Source of the DNA: Morella rubra
Taxonomy: Eukaryota > Streptophyta > Magnoliopsida > Fagales > Myricaceae
Reading direction: 5' to 3'
Length of the DNA: 64,000 bases
Assembly (NCBI GenBank): GCA_003952965.2
Contig: CM025855.1
Span: forward strand, 12,432,483 to 12,496,482
The position numbers and the translations under genes were made by a program. This document shows positions 1-13,454 of this stretch, piece by piece; position 1 is the first letter of the stretch; each line of letters opens with the position of its first letter. Under the pieces are notes generated by a model that saw only the letters and a list, made by a program, of their open reading frames with translations, was not told the DNA's origin and did not search any database.

Positions 1-531
1 TCATGACCACCACACCACGGAGGCTCATGTCGGCTTTTCCAAAAATTATATCTAGTCTTTAATGAAACAACAAAAAGGGAAGAGGGCATTCTCGTCGGTC
101 CCTCTTCTAGATGTCCCCACCTGAAATGTTGTCTGGAATGGTACAATTTAAAACTGTGAGTCGAAAGACTCAGTAAGGGTTTATATGCAATAAATAAAGC
201 ATGTCTTGCATAAATCATGGATGCACATTGATGCTTGCATATGCATGAGACAATGTACTTGTACTTGATAAAAAAAAAAAAACTTTCTTGATTGAAAATA
301 TTTCTTTCTTGAAAATTTCTTTCTTGATTTGGCTTTATCACGCTCCATTTACCCCTGAAGTCAGGGTTGTGCGTTCCTTTCGGAACTATTCCCTTTTCCC
401 TTGGGAACACATCATTTGGTTGAGCTAGCCCTTGTTGTGGCCCCAGGCCTGATGGCTAGACTCAACCCTTGGAGGTTCACACCTTCTTGCAAGCATCCTT
501 CGGTGTGATTGCACATACCTCGGGACCTACC

Positions 532-616
532 CATCCTTCTCTCATTCGTCCTTCGGAGTGGGTGCCCCTTAGGAATCATCCATCCTTCTCGCATTCGTCC
601 TTCGGAGTGGATGTCC
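532..616. repeat. Two-copy tandem motif
   Basis: A motif of about 35 bp containing attcgtccttcggagtgg occurs at 532-566 and again at 581-615, 49 bp apart. A shorter relative (catccttcggtgtg) lies just before, near 493. It does not code for anything recognisable. Confidence 0.6.
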
Positions 617-2458
617 TATCTTATTGGTACGGTACCGACCGTCTTATTTAGTCCTTTAACTTGACTTGTGATAACATACTTATCATTTTTCATTTGCACA
701 AAAGAACTTATGCAAATGCTCATGTTATGTCATGCTTGATAATGCCATGCTTGATAATGAGAAATCATAAATGCACGCCTCATAACTTTCATAACCAAAG
801 CTTTCATTTGCATAAAATTTCTCTTTCATCCTTATGAGAAAAATAAATGCAAATGCTCATGACATGCTCATGTCATGCTTATTCATAAATATCCATGCTG
901 TGTATCATTCCAGTTTTTCGAAAAACGTAATTTTCCACTTACCTCCGTCCACTTGAGCTTATGGTGGCACCTTGCCTACAAATTGATTATACTAATGTCA
1001 TTTAGAGCTTTCTAAATATTAGAGAATAGTCAATCATTCAATCAACTTCAGCACATCATACAAAATCGCCCCATTTCTTGACTTCAATGGTGATCCTATA
1101 GAAAGTATTATCTTAAGGATGCTGAAGCCATAAAAATTGGATTCTAAACTGATCCTTACACAAATTTTCATACATTCAAAATTTTAAATAATTTGAAGCT
1201 CATTTGCTACTCAAAACCTTCACCGAAAATACAAGCTGCTGAGGACGTCCAAGCGGGCAGCCCCGACGTCTCCAACTTAAAAATTCATAACTTCAAAAAC
1301 ATGGCTCCAAATTACATGAAATTTATTTGAAATATTCAGCTTTCATAGGCAATATTGGGATAAAATCATAAACAGAAATTCCATACATTTTCAAAACACT
1401 TCATTAGAGAAAATTCCTACAAAACTGCTGCTGCCTTCCAGCTCGGCCTTCCACTTTTCAAAATATCACAACTCATTCATTACACCTCTAAATCACACGA
1501 AATTTATCTTAAAATGTTCTTCTTTCACAAACTTAAAATTCAAGACCAACTCATAAAATTTGGACTTAACATGATCCTTCAAAAGACATCCGAAATGGGC
1601 TGACATTCCGGACGTGCAAGGCTGCTGGCAGCTTGACGTCCGGACCTTAAACAACGCATATCTCACTCGATAATTATCGGAATCATCCAAGGTATGGCTT
1701 AAAATCTTCCTATTTCCTAGGTCTACGATCTAGGATCCTCTTAAGATCAAGGGATAAGCGCAAGTACATCAGAACACACTCCAAATCCGAGTCTTGAATC
1801 TGCAGAGGTAAATTCCAGCAACAACAATGATCTTCTTAACCTTCCCATCCTCCAACAACCAAACCCTAATCTCTTCATGTCACCAACAATCATCCAAGAC
1901 TAATTTAACATCCCATAACAGCAACCATTCCCTCACATTCTTCCCTCTTATACAACTCCAATTCAAAGTTTACAACAAAACCAAGATTCCATCTTCATCA
2001 AGCTAAACTATTGCATTTACCCATTTCCTTTGGGCTTTTATCAAACACCTAGGGTGCATTAATGATCCTCTTGCATATTTTCAGATCTGAACATATATTT
2101 AGGGCTTGGTGGTTCTTGTTAACATGCATAAACCTAACACATCAAGCCAATAAATTCGGCCATACACACACCAACCAATTTCAGCCCTCTTTCAAGCTTT
2201 TTATCAAACACTTAGGGTTCATAAATGGTTTCTCTTGAGTAGGATTTCCAGATCTGGCCATCTTCCCCATGTTTTCATGTAAGAGCTATACTACCCTTAA
2301 ATACTAGCAAGATCTACAAAACACCCAAGAACACAAGGAGAAAACAACCTAAACAACTACCAACAACAACCAACCATTACAAGAAAACAAGAAGAACATG
2401 GGAGAGATGGGGTAATGATTTTCGGCCAGCAAGGATTTTACCTTGATGTTCTCCTCTT

Positions 2459-2526
2459 TCTCCTTCTTCTTCTTCTCTCTCTTCTTCTTCTTCTTCTTCT
2501 TCTTCTCTTCTTCTTCTCTCTTCTCG
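2459..2526. repeat. CTT/CT microsatellite
   Basis: This is a pyrimidine run built from ctt and ct units. Further downstream there is a plain poly-T run at about 2705-2727. Confidence 0.85.
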
Positions 2527-3867
2527 GGTGGGTGTCTTAGGCAAGTGCAAATGTGCGGTTTAGGGCAAGGAGAAGTGAATAATGCGGCAAGAGAGGGGGT
2601 GGGGGTGGTTTAGACGTGAAAGGCAAGGGCTTGGGGTGAAAAGACAAGGCTGCCCCCCCTCTTCTCTTCTTCCCTCTTTCACGTGATTCTCCCCTCTTCC
2701 ACTTTTCTTTTTTTTTTTTTTTTTTTTATTAAATTCCCAATTAAATTGTAACTTAAGGTAACTTAGAGGTAACTTAGCATATTCCATTAATTAAAATAAT
2801 TAGCTAAATTAGCCTAATTAATCTCAATTACTCAAACCTTAAACCTTAATAATTACAAATAGCATAGCATTTAAATCCTAGCTTATTAACAATTGCAAAT
2901 AATATAACATTTAAATCCTAGCTTAAAACTCATAGCGTAAAACTCATAAAAACGCTAGGGGAAAAATTCACCTAGACATAATTTAGATTAATCTCCCCAT
3001 ACATGCCTCTCTCAAAATTTAGAGTAATAATAATAATTAGAGAAATACAAACTTAAGGAGTCATAATTCTTAAAAATGAAAGAAATAAATAAGGTTGGGG
3101 TCTCACACCCATGGACCACATGATTTGGTCCGGATTTTTCCCAGACCATGACCCATCACCAAACGGGTTGGACCCAAATCGGTGGGTCAAACGTTTACCT
3201 TTGACCAACCTGGTTTGACCGTTTGACTTTTTCAAAATAAAAAAATAAAAAAAAATCAAGGGTTAAATGGGATTGTTTAGAGGAAACTAATCCCATGGCC
3301 ATCCCATTGTTGGTAAATGAGAATTCTATTTTATTAAGTGTTGGATGAAACTAAAATAGGGATTCCAATTTCTTAATTTTATAGTTTGTCTCATTTATTT
3401 CTTTGGAAGATAAATGAGGATGTATAAGGAGTGAGGTTGTTGACTAAAATAGCGGTACTGACCCATTTCAAAATTACATTTCAATTAGACGATGGTTGCC
3501 CTAATCAAATAAACACGTACGCTAAAATAGTGAATATCGTGTTTGTTTGATGGCCAAAAGGAATATCAAGAATTACAAATAATTACATGCTATTAGTATG
3601 TGACATGAGATGAATTGATAATGGATAATTATTATTCGTTTTTACAAGTTGTGCCCATCGTTACTAAAATAGAATCATGTGCATATGAGGTACGAGTTCT
3701 TGGTACCCACTAGTGACACAGAATATAATTGTTATATTCTAGATTTTTCTTGATTGTTGTGTCGTAGTGGGAGGTACCATTAGTTGTTCAAAAATCCGAT
3801 ACTAGTGGAATATAAATACATGTGATTAAATACATGTGATTATTCTTTCTTTGTTTTTGTAGATTCA

Positions 3868-6770
3868 ATATGTCATATCTTTATCCTTCATATGATATTT
3901 TAGGACTGGACCAAAATGTTGTTGATCGAAATATGATTCCTCTTAAAGATATGCTAATTATAGATACGAATTTGATGGATTGTCCATTAAATTCTTGGTG
4001 CGTCGATTCAGACGCTACCTCTCACATTTGCAATACGTTGCAAGGGTTTAAACAAACCCGAAGATTGAATAAAAAGGAGAAATTGTGTTAAGAATGGGAA
4101 CGACTGCAAATGTTGCAACAACATCCATTGATATTTTTCACTTGAGTCTACAAAGAAATAAAAATTTGATTTTGGATGACTGTCTTTATGTGCCAGAAGT
4201 TCGTGGAAATTTTATCTCAATTTCAAAATTTTGTTTATCAGGATATTCACAATTTTTTGGTTCTAAACTTGCGATCAAATTTAAAATCAGTTTGTAGCTT
4301 CTGGTACTATGAATGATGGTTTATATATTTTGGATATTATGGTAGACTCTGTGAATAATATTAAGAAAGATGTTGATACCAGTGTTACAACTCTGAAAAG
4401 GAAGAGGAATGTGAATCCCACTTATTTGTGGCATCTGAGACTTGGTCATGCTAATCTGGATAGGATCAACAGATTAGTGAGGGATGGGCCATTAGACCTT
4501 TTGAAGGTCGAACCGACTTTTTGAAGGTTGAACCCTACCCTATATGTGAACTTGCTTGGAAGGTAAAATGACCAAGAACCTTTTTAAGGAAAAAGGGATT
4601 AGAGCTACTAGTTTATTGGAGTTGGTATACATTGATGTATGTGGTCCATTTAACCACATAACCAAAGGAGTTTTTTCCTACTTCATTACTTTTACAGATG
4701 ATTATTCCAGGTATGGTTATCTATACCTAATGAAACAAAAATCTGAAACCTTTGAAAAGTTCAAAGAATTTCAGATGGAAGTAGAAAGCCAGTTGGGAAG
4801 GAGTATCATGATACTCAGGTCTAACAGAGGAGATGAATACATCTCTGGTGATTTTCAGACATATCTACGAGATAAAGGCATCATATCTCAGATGACTCCC
4901 CGTGCTACACCACAACACAATGGTGTTGCAGAAAGAAGAAATCGAACTTATTGATATGGTTCGATCAATGATGAGCATATCTGAATTACCTATATACTTT
5001 TAGGGTTACGCCTTGGAGGCAGTGTTTATATCTTAAACATGATACCCACTAAGTTAGTTCCAAAAACTCCTTATGAATTATGGACTGGTAAGAAGACCTA
5101 GTCTTAATCATTTGAGAGTATGTGGATGTTCAGCTCACGTTAAAGTGTTTAATGTGGGAAAGCTAGAATCAAGGACTATAAAGTGTGTATTTGTGGGTTA
5201 CCCAAAAATGGCCACTGGATATCATTTTATGATCCATGTGATAAAAAGGTAATTATCAGCAGGAACGCAACTTTCTTGAAGAAGAGTATTGCCTTAGTAC
5301 AGGTAGAAGCAAGATTGTTCTTGGAGAACAGTTTGCTGAGCCAGTAACTCAGGCAGATGAGATCAATGAAAGGAATATTACTGAACCTACTAATGAGTCT
5401 GAAAAGTTCAGAACTCAGGAGCCTCAACATAGTACAAGGGTAATTAGACCTCTAGTGAGATTATCATTGCTAAATGAGATTTATCAAATGGAATCGGAGG
5501 GATTGGATGATGATCCATACAATTACTAAGAGGCTATATGTGACAAGGATGCAGCACACTGGAAAGTGGCAATGGAGTTTGAGATGGACTCCATGTACTC
5601 CAATGAGGTCTGGACATTTGTTGATCAACCAAAAGGCATCAAGCCTATAGGTTGTAAATGGGTGTTCAAAAGAAAGAGGAGGACCCACTGGATAGGTAGA
5701 GACCTTTAAAGCTAGACTGGTAGTGAAGGGTTATACTCAAAAACATGGTATTGACTATGAGGAAACTTTTCACCAGTGGCTATGATGAAGTCCATCAGAA
5801 TTCTGTTGTCTATTGCAGCTCATTATGATTATGAAATATGGCAGATGGATGTTAAAACTGCATTTTTGAATGGGTACATCCACGAGGAGATTTATATGGA
5901 ACAACCTGAGGGTTTCCAATCTCCAGATAATGAGGCAAAAGTGTGCAAATTGAATAAGTCATTTATGGACTTAAACATGCATCGCGTTGTTGGAACATGC
6001 ATTTTGATGAAATGATCAAAGAGTTTGGTTTTTCGCAAAACATGGATGAGCCTTGTGTATACAAGGAGATTAGTGGGAGTTCAGTGATGTTTTTGATTTT
6101 GTATGTTGATGATATTCTACTTATAGGGAATGACGTCGGGGCGATGTCATCCGTGAAAACATGGTTGGCGAACCAATTTTTCAATAAAAGACCTTGGGAA
6201 GCGTCCTATATTCTTGGAATCAAATTGTTTAGAGACCGAGAAAAGAGGCTTTTGGGACTTTCACAAGTCCACTATATTGACAAATACTGGCAAGGTTTAG
6301 TATGCAAGATGCCAAGAAAAGGTTCTTACCTTTTAGGCATAATATTCATCTCTCCAAAAGGATGTCTCCTAAGACACAAGAAGAGAGAGATAAGATGAGG
6401 TCATGTCCTTATGCTTTGGCTGTAGGGAGCCTTATGTATGCAATGCTTTGTACAAGGCTAGATATTAGTCATGTTGTTAGTGTTGTGAGTAGATATCAAT
6501 CAAACCCAAGTCCTGAACACTAGACAGCAGTTAAGCATATCCTCAAGTATTTAAAAAGGAACCAAACACTACATGTTGGTGTTTGGAGGTGAGGATTCAC
6601 AAATACATAGAAAGAAGGTTTCATCTTATACGTGACATAGTGAACGGGGTGATGTGGTTATGAACAAGATAGCATCAGTTGAGAACATTACAAACCCGTT
6701 CACAAAGACATTGATGCAAAAGGTGTTTGAGAAATATTTAGAGTCAATAGGAGTCAAGTATATATAACTG
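3868..6770 (+). pseudogene. Broken copia gag-pol remnant of element A1
   Basis: Recognisable parts run in order. The protease-like segment has SWCVDSDATSH near 4000. The pre-integrase segment has WHLRLGHAN near 4428. The integrase core has DDYSRYGY near 4700 and TPQHNGVAERRNR near 4910. The reverse transcriptase has FLNGYIHEEIYMEQPEGF near 5865 and LYVDDILLIGND near 6100. A terminal segment ending near 6766 precedes the polypurine tract. The family encodes one gag-pol polyprotein; this copy is a fossil with many breaks. Confidence 0.85.
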
Positions 6771-6792
6771 GTTTTAACTGCAAGTGGGAGAT

Positions 6793-8070
6793 TGTAAGAA
6801 GTATGCCCTAAAAACCAGTTTTATTTAAGGATGATTATAAGATAATTATTTACTTTTGTATTTATCACATATGTTTATTTATTTATGGGTATTGTGTTGT
6901 GGCATAAGATGTCACACAGTTTTATTGTTAAGTGACATTGTAGAGAAGTCATGCCAATGATTAATGAATCAAAGGCGGAGAGTATGACTTTTCGGTTCCT
7001 TGTTTACTTGACGTTTGTTCTAGACCAAGGTACATGTTTATGTATATAGGTCTACACTCGTTGTGCCTCTATTAAATAGGATGATGGACTCTATCATTGA
7101 GGTGGTGACCTTAAGCAAACGAGTGGATGCACTATAAGAGTACATGCATTGAACGAGATCAAATATGAATATCTTCTAGAAGTGATCACCGATGGTGAGA
7201 ATGATATTTGGTACAATCAACTTATAATATCCTTAGACCTGAGAGGTTTATATGGAATTGTTTGTTGTATACTTGTGCTCTGACCGAGTCATTTGGTGAT
7301 GATCTTTATAGGTCAAATATTCCAGACAAAGTTGGGTCTTGTATATAGTAAATAGTTTTGTATAAATGCTCAATAAGGAATCCACCAGTCTCTTAACGAG
7401 ATAGTATATTCATTAAATTGTATGGGGTTGAACTCTGGAAAATCACTGGCCAGTGTAATTAATAAATTTTTTGGAAACAATTTGGGAGTTCAACAAGTTA
7501 CAGATTGGAATTAAGAATTATATGAGCTAGGGATTTAATCGGTGATATTATTCTGATCCTATTGGCTCATGTGGAATATAGAATGGTGGAAGGATAAATA
7601 AGTTAATATTGTTAGCAAAAGGGATTTCACAAATCAATCTTAAAATTCTCGGGGGTGAATTGTAATATGTTGGTGGACTTGATTACAATTAGTAGAAGCC
7701 CAAAATTCGAAATAAAAGAATATAAGGGAGTTAATGGAAAATGAGTTTTTCCATGTGATCCTACGGCTGAGATTTGAGATCCCTAACGATCCCACGCACT
7801 ATCACAGCTAGGGTTTTCATATATAAGGATAGCTATGAGATAGTCTACCCTAGTAGAATTGAATGGACTAATTGTTAGTCTAAGATTGGCCATCAGGACT
7901 CAGAGAAAACCCTAAGATAGTTGTGAGCGTGGAGAGGAAGGAGGCAGAACACTTGGCTGCTATTGTGGAATCTCGGGATTGTGAGTTCGACAAGAACCTG
8001 AAGATTATCTAAGAATTCTCAGGATCTAAAAAGAGAATCGATAAGTTAATTTTCCGCAGACAAACTTTCA
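6793..8070 (+). repeat. 3' LTR of copia element A1
   Basis: This LTR of about 1.28 kb begins tgtaagaagtatgccc right after a polypurine tract and ends caaactttca. The same sequence forms the solo LTR at 31359-32816 and, on the minus strand, the LTRs of element A2. No second LTR of A1 was found on its left side. Confidence 0.85.
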
Positions 8071-8350
8071 AGGCCAACTTGAAACCAAGCAATATAAAAG
8101 ATGAATTTTGCTTCACGTAGATTTTCGCGTTGCATGCATATACAAAAAAGATTGGCTAGCTCCTAGTTGCGAATGTCATTGGTCCGTATATGCATACAAC
8201 ATTCATCCAAATTCTAAAGGATAGAGATCTACCAATTATCATTGGAAACGAGAGTAGGGATCAAATATCAATAAAATTGGGACTAAAGGGAAAAAATGAG
8301 TTAATGGTGGATAAAAATTAAAGGAAACATGTTGAGATGATGGGAATTGG
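8071..8350. other. Spacer between two copia elements
   Basis: Nothing recognisable is present here. It ends with attgg, which nearly matches actgg just after the next element and is its candidate target duplication. Confidence 0.5.
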
Positions 8351-8755
8351 TGTAGACTTCGTGATCCATACCCTGAAGTCAAGATTTGCAGCAAGTAAAT
8401 CTTGCAGCGCGCATGCAGCTCCATTAAATGCTGGAGTCAGGCGTGTAGTTCATTAACTGCAGCAGCTCAACAAGATTTGCACGTAGCTGCAAATCTTGAC
8501 AAACTAATTTGGTGTTTTCACACTCTCCTCCTTCCTCTATAAATCAGTAATGTGAATGAGGGAATGGGTGGTGCGAAGTTCAGTGAGTGAAACTGAAAGA
8601 GTGAGAAAGAGAGGTGCTACAGAGAGGTTATGAGAGTTGAGAGTTGTAAATTGGTTATTGAAATCAAAGTTCTTTCCTCTGCGGACGTAGGCACATTGCC
8701 GAACCACGTTAAACTTTGGCCTCCGTGTGTTTGTGTTCTCGTTCTGTGCTCAACA
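8351..8755 (+). repeat. 5' LTR of Tnt1-like element
   Basis: It begins tgtagacttc and ends gctcaaca. The sequence repeats at 13455-13858. A TATA-like tataaatca lies near 8538, so transcription of the element would start within this LTR. Confidence 0.9.
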
Positions 8756-8757
8756 AG

Positions 8758-8769
8758 TGGTATCAAAGT
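8758..8769 (+). other. Primer-binding site, initiator tRNA-Met type
   Basis: The sequence tggtatcaaagt follows the 5' LTR by two bases and matches the plant copia tggtatcagagc pattern with one change. Confidence 0.8.
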
Positions 8770-9462
8770 CGATAGGTGGTCAGAATTTAAGTTTTTTGAA
8801 TTCAGTCGAGATCCAATCTGTGTCCAAATCAAATTTTGGACCTAACTGGAGATTCCTCGCGATGAGACGAGTACAATGGTACAAACCGAAGGCAAACGGA
8901 CACTGCATGCCCTCACACGCGCCGGTCAAAGTTTTTGCACATGTGCCCAATCTCCTCACGTGCTTCCACGCACCGCCAGCCTCCGGAGAACCCTTCATGC
9001 GCCTCCGCGTGCTCCACTGGTTGAAGACGCAAGGGACCACGCACAAGACGTGCCAACAGGGCTCCGGGTCGATATGGGTCATCAAACAGGTTCGGGTTCT
9101 TGATCGGGTTTTCAAGTCAACTCGCGGGTTAGTCCGAGTTGAACTGAGTTAGTGAGTCAACTGGCGAGTCAATCCGAGTTAGTGAGTTGACTCACCCGAG
9201 TTTAAGTTAACGGAGCTCTTTAACGGTGTCAGCATCTATGGAGAATATTCCGTTAAAGTTGACGAAATATTCTGTTTCTGGAGGGAATATTCTAGTTTCG
9301 AGTTTTCTTCATTTTTGGCCTAATTTTTGTCCTTTTCGGGCCAGACCAGACCTATTTATAGCTATTTCTACCATTCTGGATGCAACGCTGGGCTCCGTTT
9401 TTTGAGATTCTACTCCGAACGTAGAGCAACAAGCCATTTGAGCTAGTATTAAAGGCAGAATC

Positions 9463-12400
9463 CATGGACGATTCAGTTCTATGCAAGATCAAACTTACGA
9501 CTACAAACTACACACTCTGGAGACCTCAGATGGAATATCTTCTTAATTGCAAGGATTTTTTGATCCAATAGTGAAAGGAGTAAAAGCAGCCCGACGCCGG
9601 AAAAAGATTGGAAAAAGTTAAAAAAGAAAACTATTGGTCAGATCAGACAATGGATCGACCATAGTGTATTTCATCATGTTGCACAGGAGATAGATGCCTA
9701 CACTCTATGGAAAGTAGAAACATGTATCAGGCCAAGACCGCTTGAAATAAGGCTCTCTTAATGAGACGCCTTGTGAATTTGAAGTTGAAGAGCGGTACCT
9801 CTGTTGCTGAACACACCAGTGAGTTTCAAAACCTTGGTGAACCAACTTTCAACCGTAGCGTTTGAATCTTGGCGATGAAGAACAAGCTCTCCTACTTCTC
9901 AGTTCACTACCAGATAGTTGGGAGACATTGGTGGTCTCCCTCAGCAATTCGGCTCCAGATGGCAAACTTACCATGGTGATGGTGAAGGATGCCTTGTTCA
10001 ATGAGGAAGCCAGGAGAAAAGAGGCTGGTATGGACCAGTCACATGCCTTCGAAACTGAATAAGACACCAACGAAGTGGTAAAGGGAGAGAGTAGAGGAGA
10101 GATCCCAAAATCCCGGCAGTTACCAATAAAAGGGCAAGATTAAATGTTTCCACTGTGGCATTGAAGGCCACATTAAGAAGAACTATCGGAAGTTACAACA
10201 AGAGCAAGGCCAATCCAGCAACCATCCAAAGAAGGCTGATGGTGAAGCATTAGTCACCATTCCAGATATTGTGCCATTACTCTCCACCTGAAGAAGAATG
10301 TCTCCATGTTACGAGTCAGGATGCAGAATGGGTGGTAGACACATCAGCTTCCTACCACGCCATCCTTCAGTGATTTCTTCATCACGTATAAAGCTGAGAT
10401 TATGGTACAATGAGAATGGGTAACACCAGTTCCTCAAAGATCACAGGTATTGGCGATGTTGTATAAAGAAAATATTGTTTATACCATGGTGTTGAAAGAC
10501 GTTCGACAAGTGTTCAACCTCCAATTAAATTTGATATCCGGGATAACCCTTGATCAACTGGGCTACGACAACCACTTTGGCAATGGTACTTGGAAGCTGA
10601 AGAAAGGCACCATGGTTGTTGCCGTGGACATATTAGACGTTATACAAGACCATGTGAAGATATGCACTGATAGCCTCAATGCAGTTCAAGATGAGGCATC
10701 TCCAAATCTGTGGCACGAGAGACTCGGTCACATGGGTGAGAAAGGGTTGTTTACACTGGCAAAGAAGGCGCTTATTACAATTAACAAAGGTATAGCGCTA
10801 AACCCTTGTGAGCATTGCTTTTTCTAAGCAACATCAAGTCTCGTTTAGTACATCTGCCAGTAAAAGATCAGAGTTGTTGAACCTAGTACACTCTAATGTA
10901 TGCGGTCCCTTGGAAGTGGAGTCTTTGAGTGGTAATAGGTTTTTTGTTACATTTATTGATGATGCTTCACTTAAAGTGTGGGTGTATTTCTTGATAACCA
11001 AAGACCAAGTTTTTAAGCAGTTCAAAAAATTTCATGCTATGGTGGAAAGAAAAACTCAAAAAGTTTAAATGCCTCCAGACAGACAATGGAGGCGAGTACA
11101 CTTCAAAGGAGTTTAGAGCATACTGCTCTGGCCATGGCATTAGACACGAGAAGACGGTCCCACGCACCCCACAACACAATGGTGTAGCCGAGAGGATGAA
11201 TCGGACCATTGTAGAACGAACCAGATGTATGCTCAGTATGGCCAAGTTGCCTAAGCCATTCTGGGGTGAAGTAGTTCGTGCAGCCTATTACCTGATCAAC
11301 AGAACACCATCTGTACCGTTGAAGTTCAAGTTCCGGAGATGGTGTGGTCTGGTCATAAGATCTCCTACTCTCATTTGAGAGTATTTGGGTGCAAAGCATT
11401 TGCACATGTATCCAAGGAGCAGAGGCAGAAGCTTGATGTCAAGTCCACTCCGTGTATTTTTATTGGTACGGAGATGAAGAATTTGGATACAGACTTTGGG
11501 ATCCAGAAGCTAAGAAGGTCATCAGAAGCAGGGACGTTGTGTTCCATGAAGCTGAGTTATACGGTAGCTTCAAAAGATCAACAAACCCAAGTGAAAACAG
11601 TACAAGTGCTCAAGATACTGTTACCAGTCCTGCCCATTCCAGTCTACCACAGATACTGAAGAAATGCAGGAAGGATCCCCAGAAGAAGAAGAGGAAGTTG
11701 ATGATGATGAAGAGGGTGTTGAGCAGGGGGAGCAGGTACCCACTCCACCAAAAGCTGCTTCATCATCACAGCAATCAGATGATGAAGAACTTCCTCCAGT
11801 TGACGACCCTCAACAGAAACAGATCCACGAGAGGTCGGTTGCTGATTCCATCACGAAGATATCCGGAATCAGATTATATTCTTCTTACTGATGAGGGGGA
11901 GCCAGAAAGTTTTCATGAAGCAAAAGCTCATACAGATAAAGTCAGATGGATTCAAGCTATGCAAGAAGAGATGGGTTCCTTGCAGAAGAATCAGACGTAT
12001 GAGTTGGTGAAGCTTCCGAAGGGCAAAGAGCACTGAAGAATAAATGGGTATTCAAGCTGAAGAACGATGGCAAGCAGGTGAAGTACAAAGCTCGTTTGGT
12101 CGTCAAAGGTTTTCAACAGAAGAAAGGAGTTGACTTTGACGAGATATTCTCACCTGTAGTGAAGATGACCTCAATTCGAGTTGTACTCGGATTGGTTGCC
12201 AGTCTAGACTTGGAGCTTGAACAAATGGATGTGAAGACAACATTTCTTCACGGAGATCTCAAAGAAGAGATATACATGGAGCAACCAGAAGGTTTTGAAG
12301 TTCATGGGAAGGAACACTTGGTCTGCAAGTTAAAGAAGAGCCTCTACGGTTTAAGCAGGCTCCCCGACAGTGGTACAAAAAGTTTGACTCATTTATGGTG

Positions 12401-13400
12401 ATCATGACTACAGAAGGACTGCGGACCAGTGTGTGTATATTCGCAAATTCCCAGATGGTAATTTCGTTACTCTACTGCTTTATGTTGATGATATGCTGAT
12501 AGTTGGACAAGATGCATCCATAATCAGCAAGTTGAAGACAGATCTCTCTAAGTTCTTTGACATGAAGGACTTAGGACCAGCCCAATAGATATTGGGCATG
12601 AAGATTGTTCGTGACAGGAAAGCTAAGAAGCTATGGTTGTCACAGGAGAGATATGTTGAACAAGTGATCAAAAGGTTCAACATGGAAAGTGCTAAGCCAG
12701 TCAGTAATCCACTGGCTAGTCATTTTAAATTGAGCAAGAGCTCGTGTCCCTCATCGAGGGAAAAGGTTGAAGAGATGGCTGCAGTCCCCTACTCTTCAGC
12801 TATTGGCAGTCTTATGTACGCAATGGTGTGTATGAGACCTGACATCGCTCACGCTGTGGGAGTCGTGAGCCGATTTCTTTCAAACCCAGGAAAGGAACAT
12901 TGGGAAGCGGTCAAGTGGATTCTCAGGTACCTTAAAGGTACGTCAAGCTATGTTTGTGCTTTGGGGAGCTGATCCTGTCTTGGAAGGATATACAGACTCA
13001 GATATGGCTGGTGATCTTGATGGAAGAAAATCTACATCAATTTTCATTTACACATTTTCTGGGGAGCTGTCTCATGGCAGTCCAGATTACAGAAATGTGT
13101 GGCTTTATCCACAACAGAAGCAAAGTACATTGCTGTAGCAGAAGCTGGGAAGGAAATGTTGTGGTTAAAGCGGTTTCTCCAAGAGTTGGGATCAGTCAGA
13201 AGGAATACAAGGTACATTGTGATAGTCAGAGTGCTCTGGACTTTGAGCAAGATTTCAATGTACCATTCCCGCACAAAACATATTGACATTCGCTATCATT
13301 GGATACGCGAGGTGATGGAGCAACAACTATTGAAGCTTGTGAAGATCCACACAAAAGAGAATCTAGCAGACATGTGGAGACATAGCTGGGATGGATACCT
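9463..13400 (+). pseudogene. Broken Tnt1-like gag-pol
   Basis: Parts in order are as follows. Gag starts near 9463 and has a zinc-knuckle-like segment (KCFHCGIEGHIKK) near 10143. The protease segment has WVVDTSA near 10330. The pre-integrase segment has LWHERLGHMGEKG near 10710. The integrase is at about 10860-11700, with an acidic, low-complexity linker near 11690-11840. The reverse transcriptase is at about 11900-12970, with LYVDDMLIVGQD near 12480. RNase H ends near 13400 with SMYHSRTKHIDIRYHWIRE. The family makes this as one polyprotein; here it is a fossil with several breaks. Confidence 0.88.
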
Positions 13401-13440
13401 CCAACTGATTGATGTCAGGACACATTCTCTCTTGTGGGTA

Positions 13441-13454
13441 TGGAGGGGGAGAAT
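13441..13454 (+). other. Polypurine tract of Tnt1-like element
   Basis: The purine-rich run tggagggggagaat sits directly before the 3' LTR. It is where plus-strand DNA synthesis starts in this family. Confidence 0.75.

Larger units (their letters stand above)
1..3049. other. Unassigned repetitive-looking DNA, no gene
   Basis: I see no coding region here; the few open frames are short and low-complexity. The stretch holds a 49-bp-spaced tandem motif, a CTT microsatellite, a poly-T tract and AT-rich DNA. The general look (long, non-coding, with pyrimidine-rich tracts near 2450-2520) resembles the long LTR or leader of a plant LTR retrotransposon. I could not find matching ends or a target duplication, so I leave it unclassified. 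Confidence 0.4.
3050..8070 (+). mobile_element. Ty1/copia element A1, broken, 3' LTR present
   Basis: The domain order is protease, integrase, reverse transcriptase, RNase H remnant, then 3' LTR, which is the Ty1/copia order. The non-coding leader from about 3050 to 3867 aligns by eye with the leader of element A2 (63070-63850, other strand), so both belong to one family. No 5' LTR was recognised. The polypurine tract (aagtgggaga, near 6782) directly precedes the LTR. The body is heavily broken with many breaks, and most of gag and RNase H is gone. It is clearly an old fossil. Confidence 0.85.

Noticed and set aside
8727-9152. 141-codon open frame and its opposite-strand partners
   Set aside because: They lie in the 5' LTR and leader of the Tnt1-like element, overlap each other on both strands and resemble no protein.
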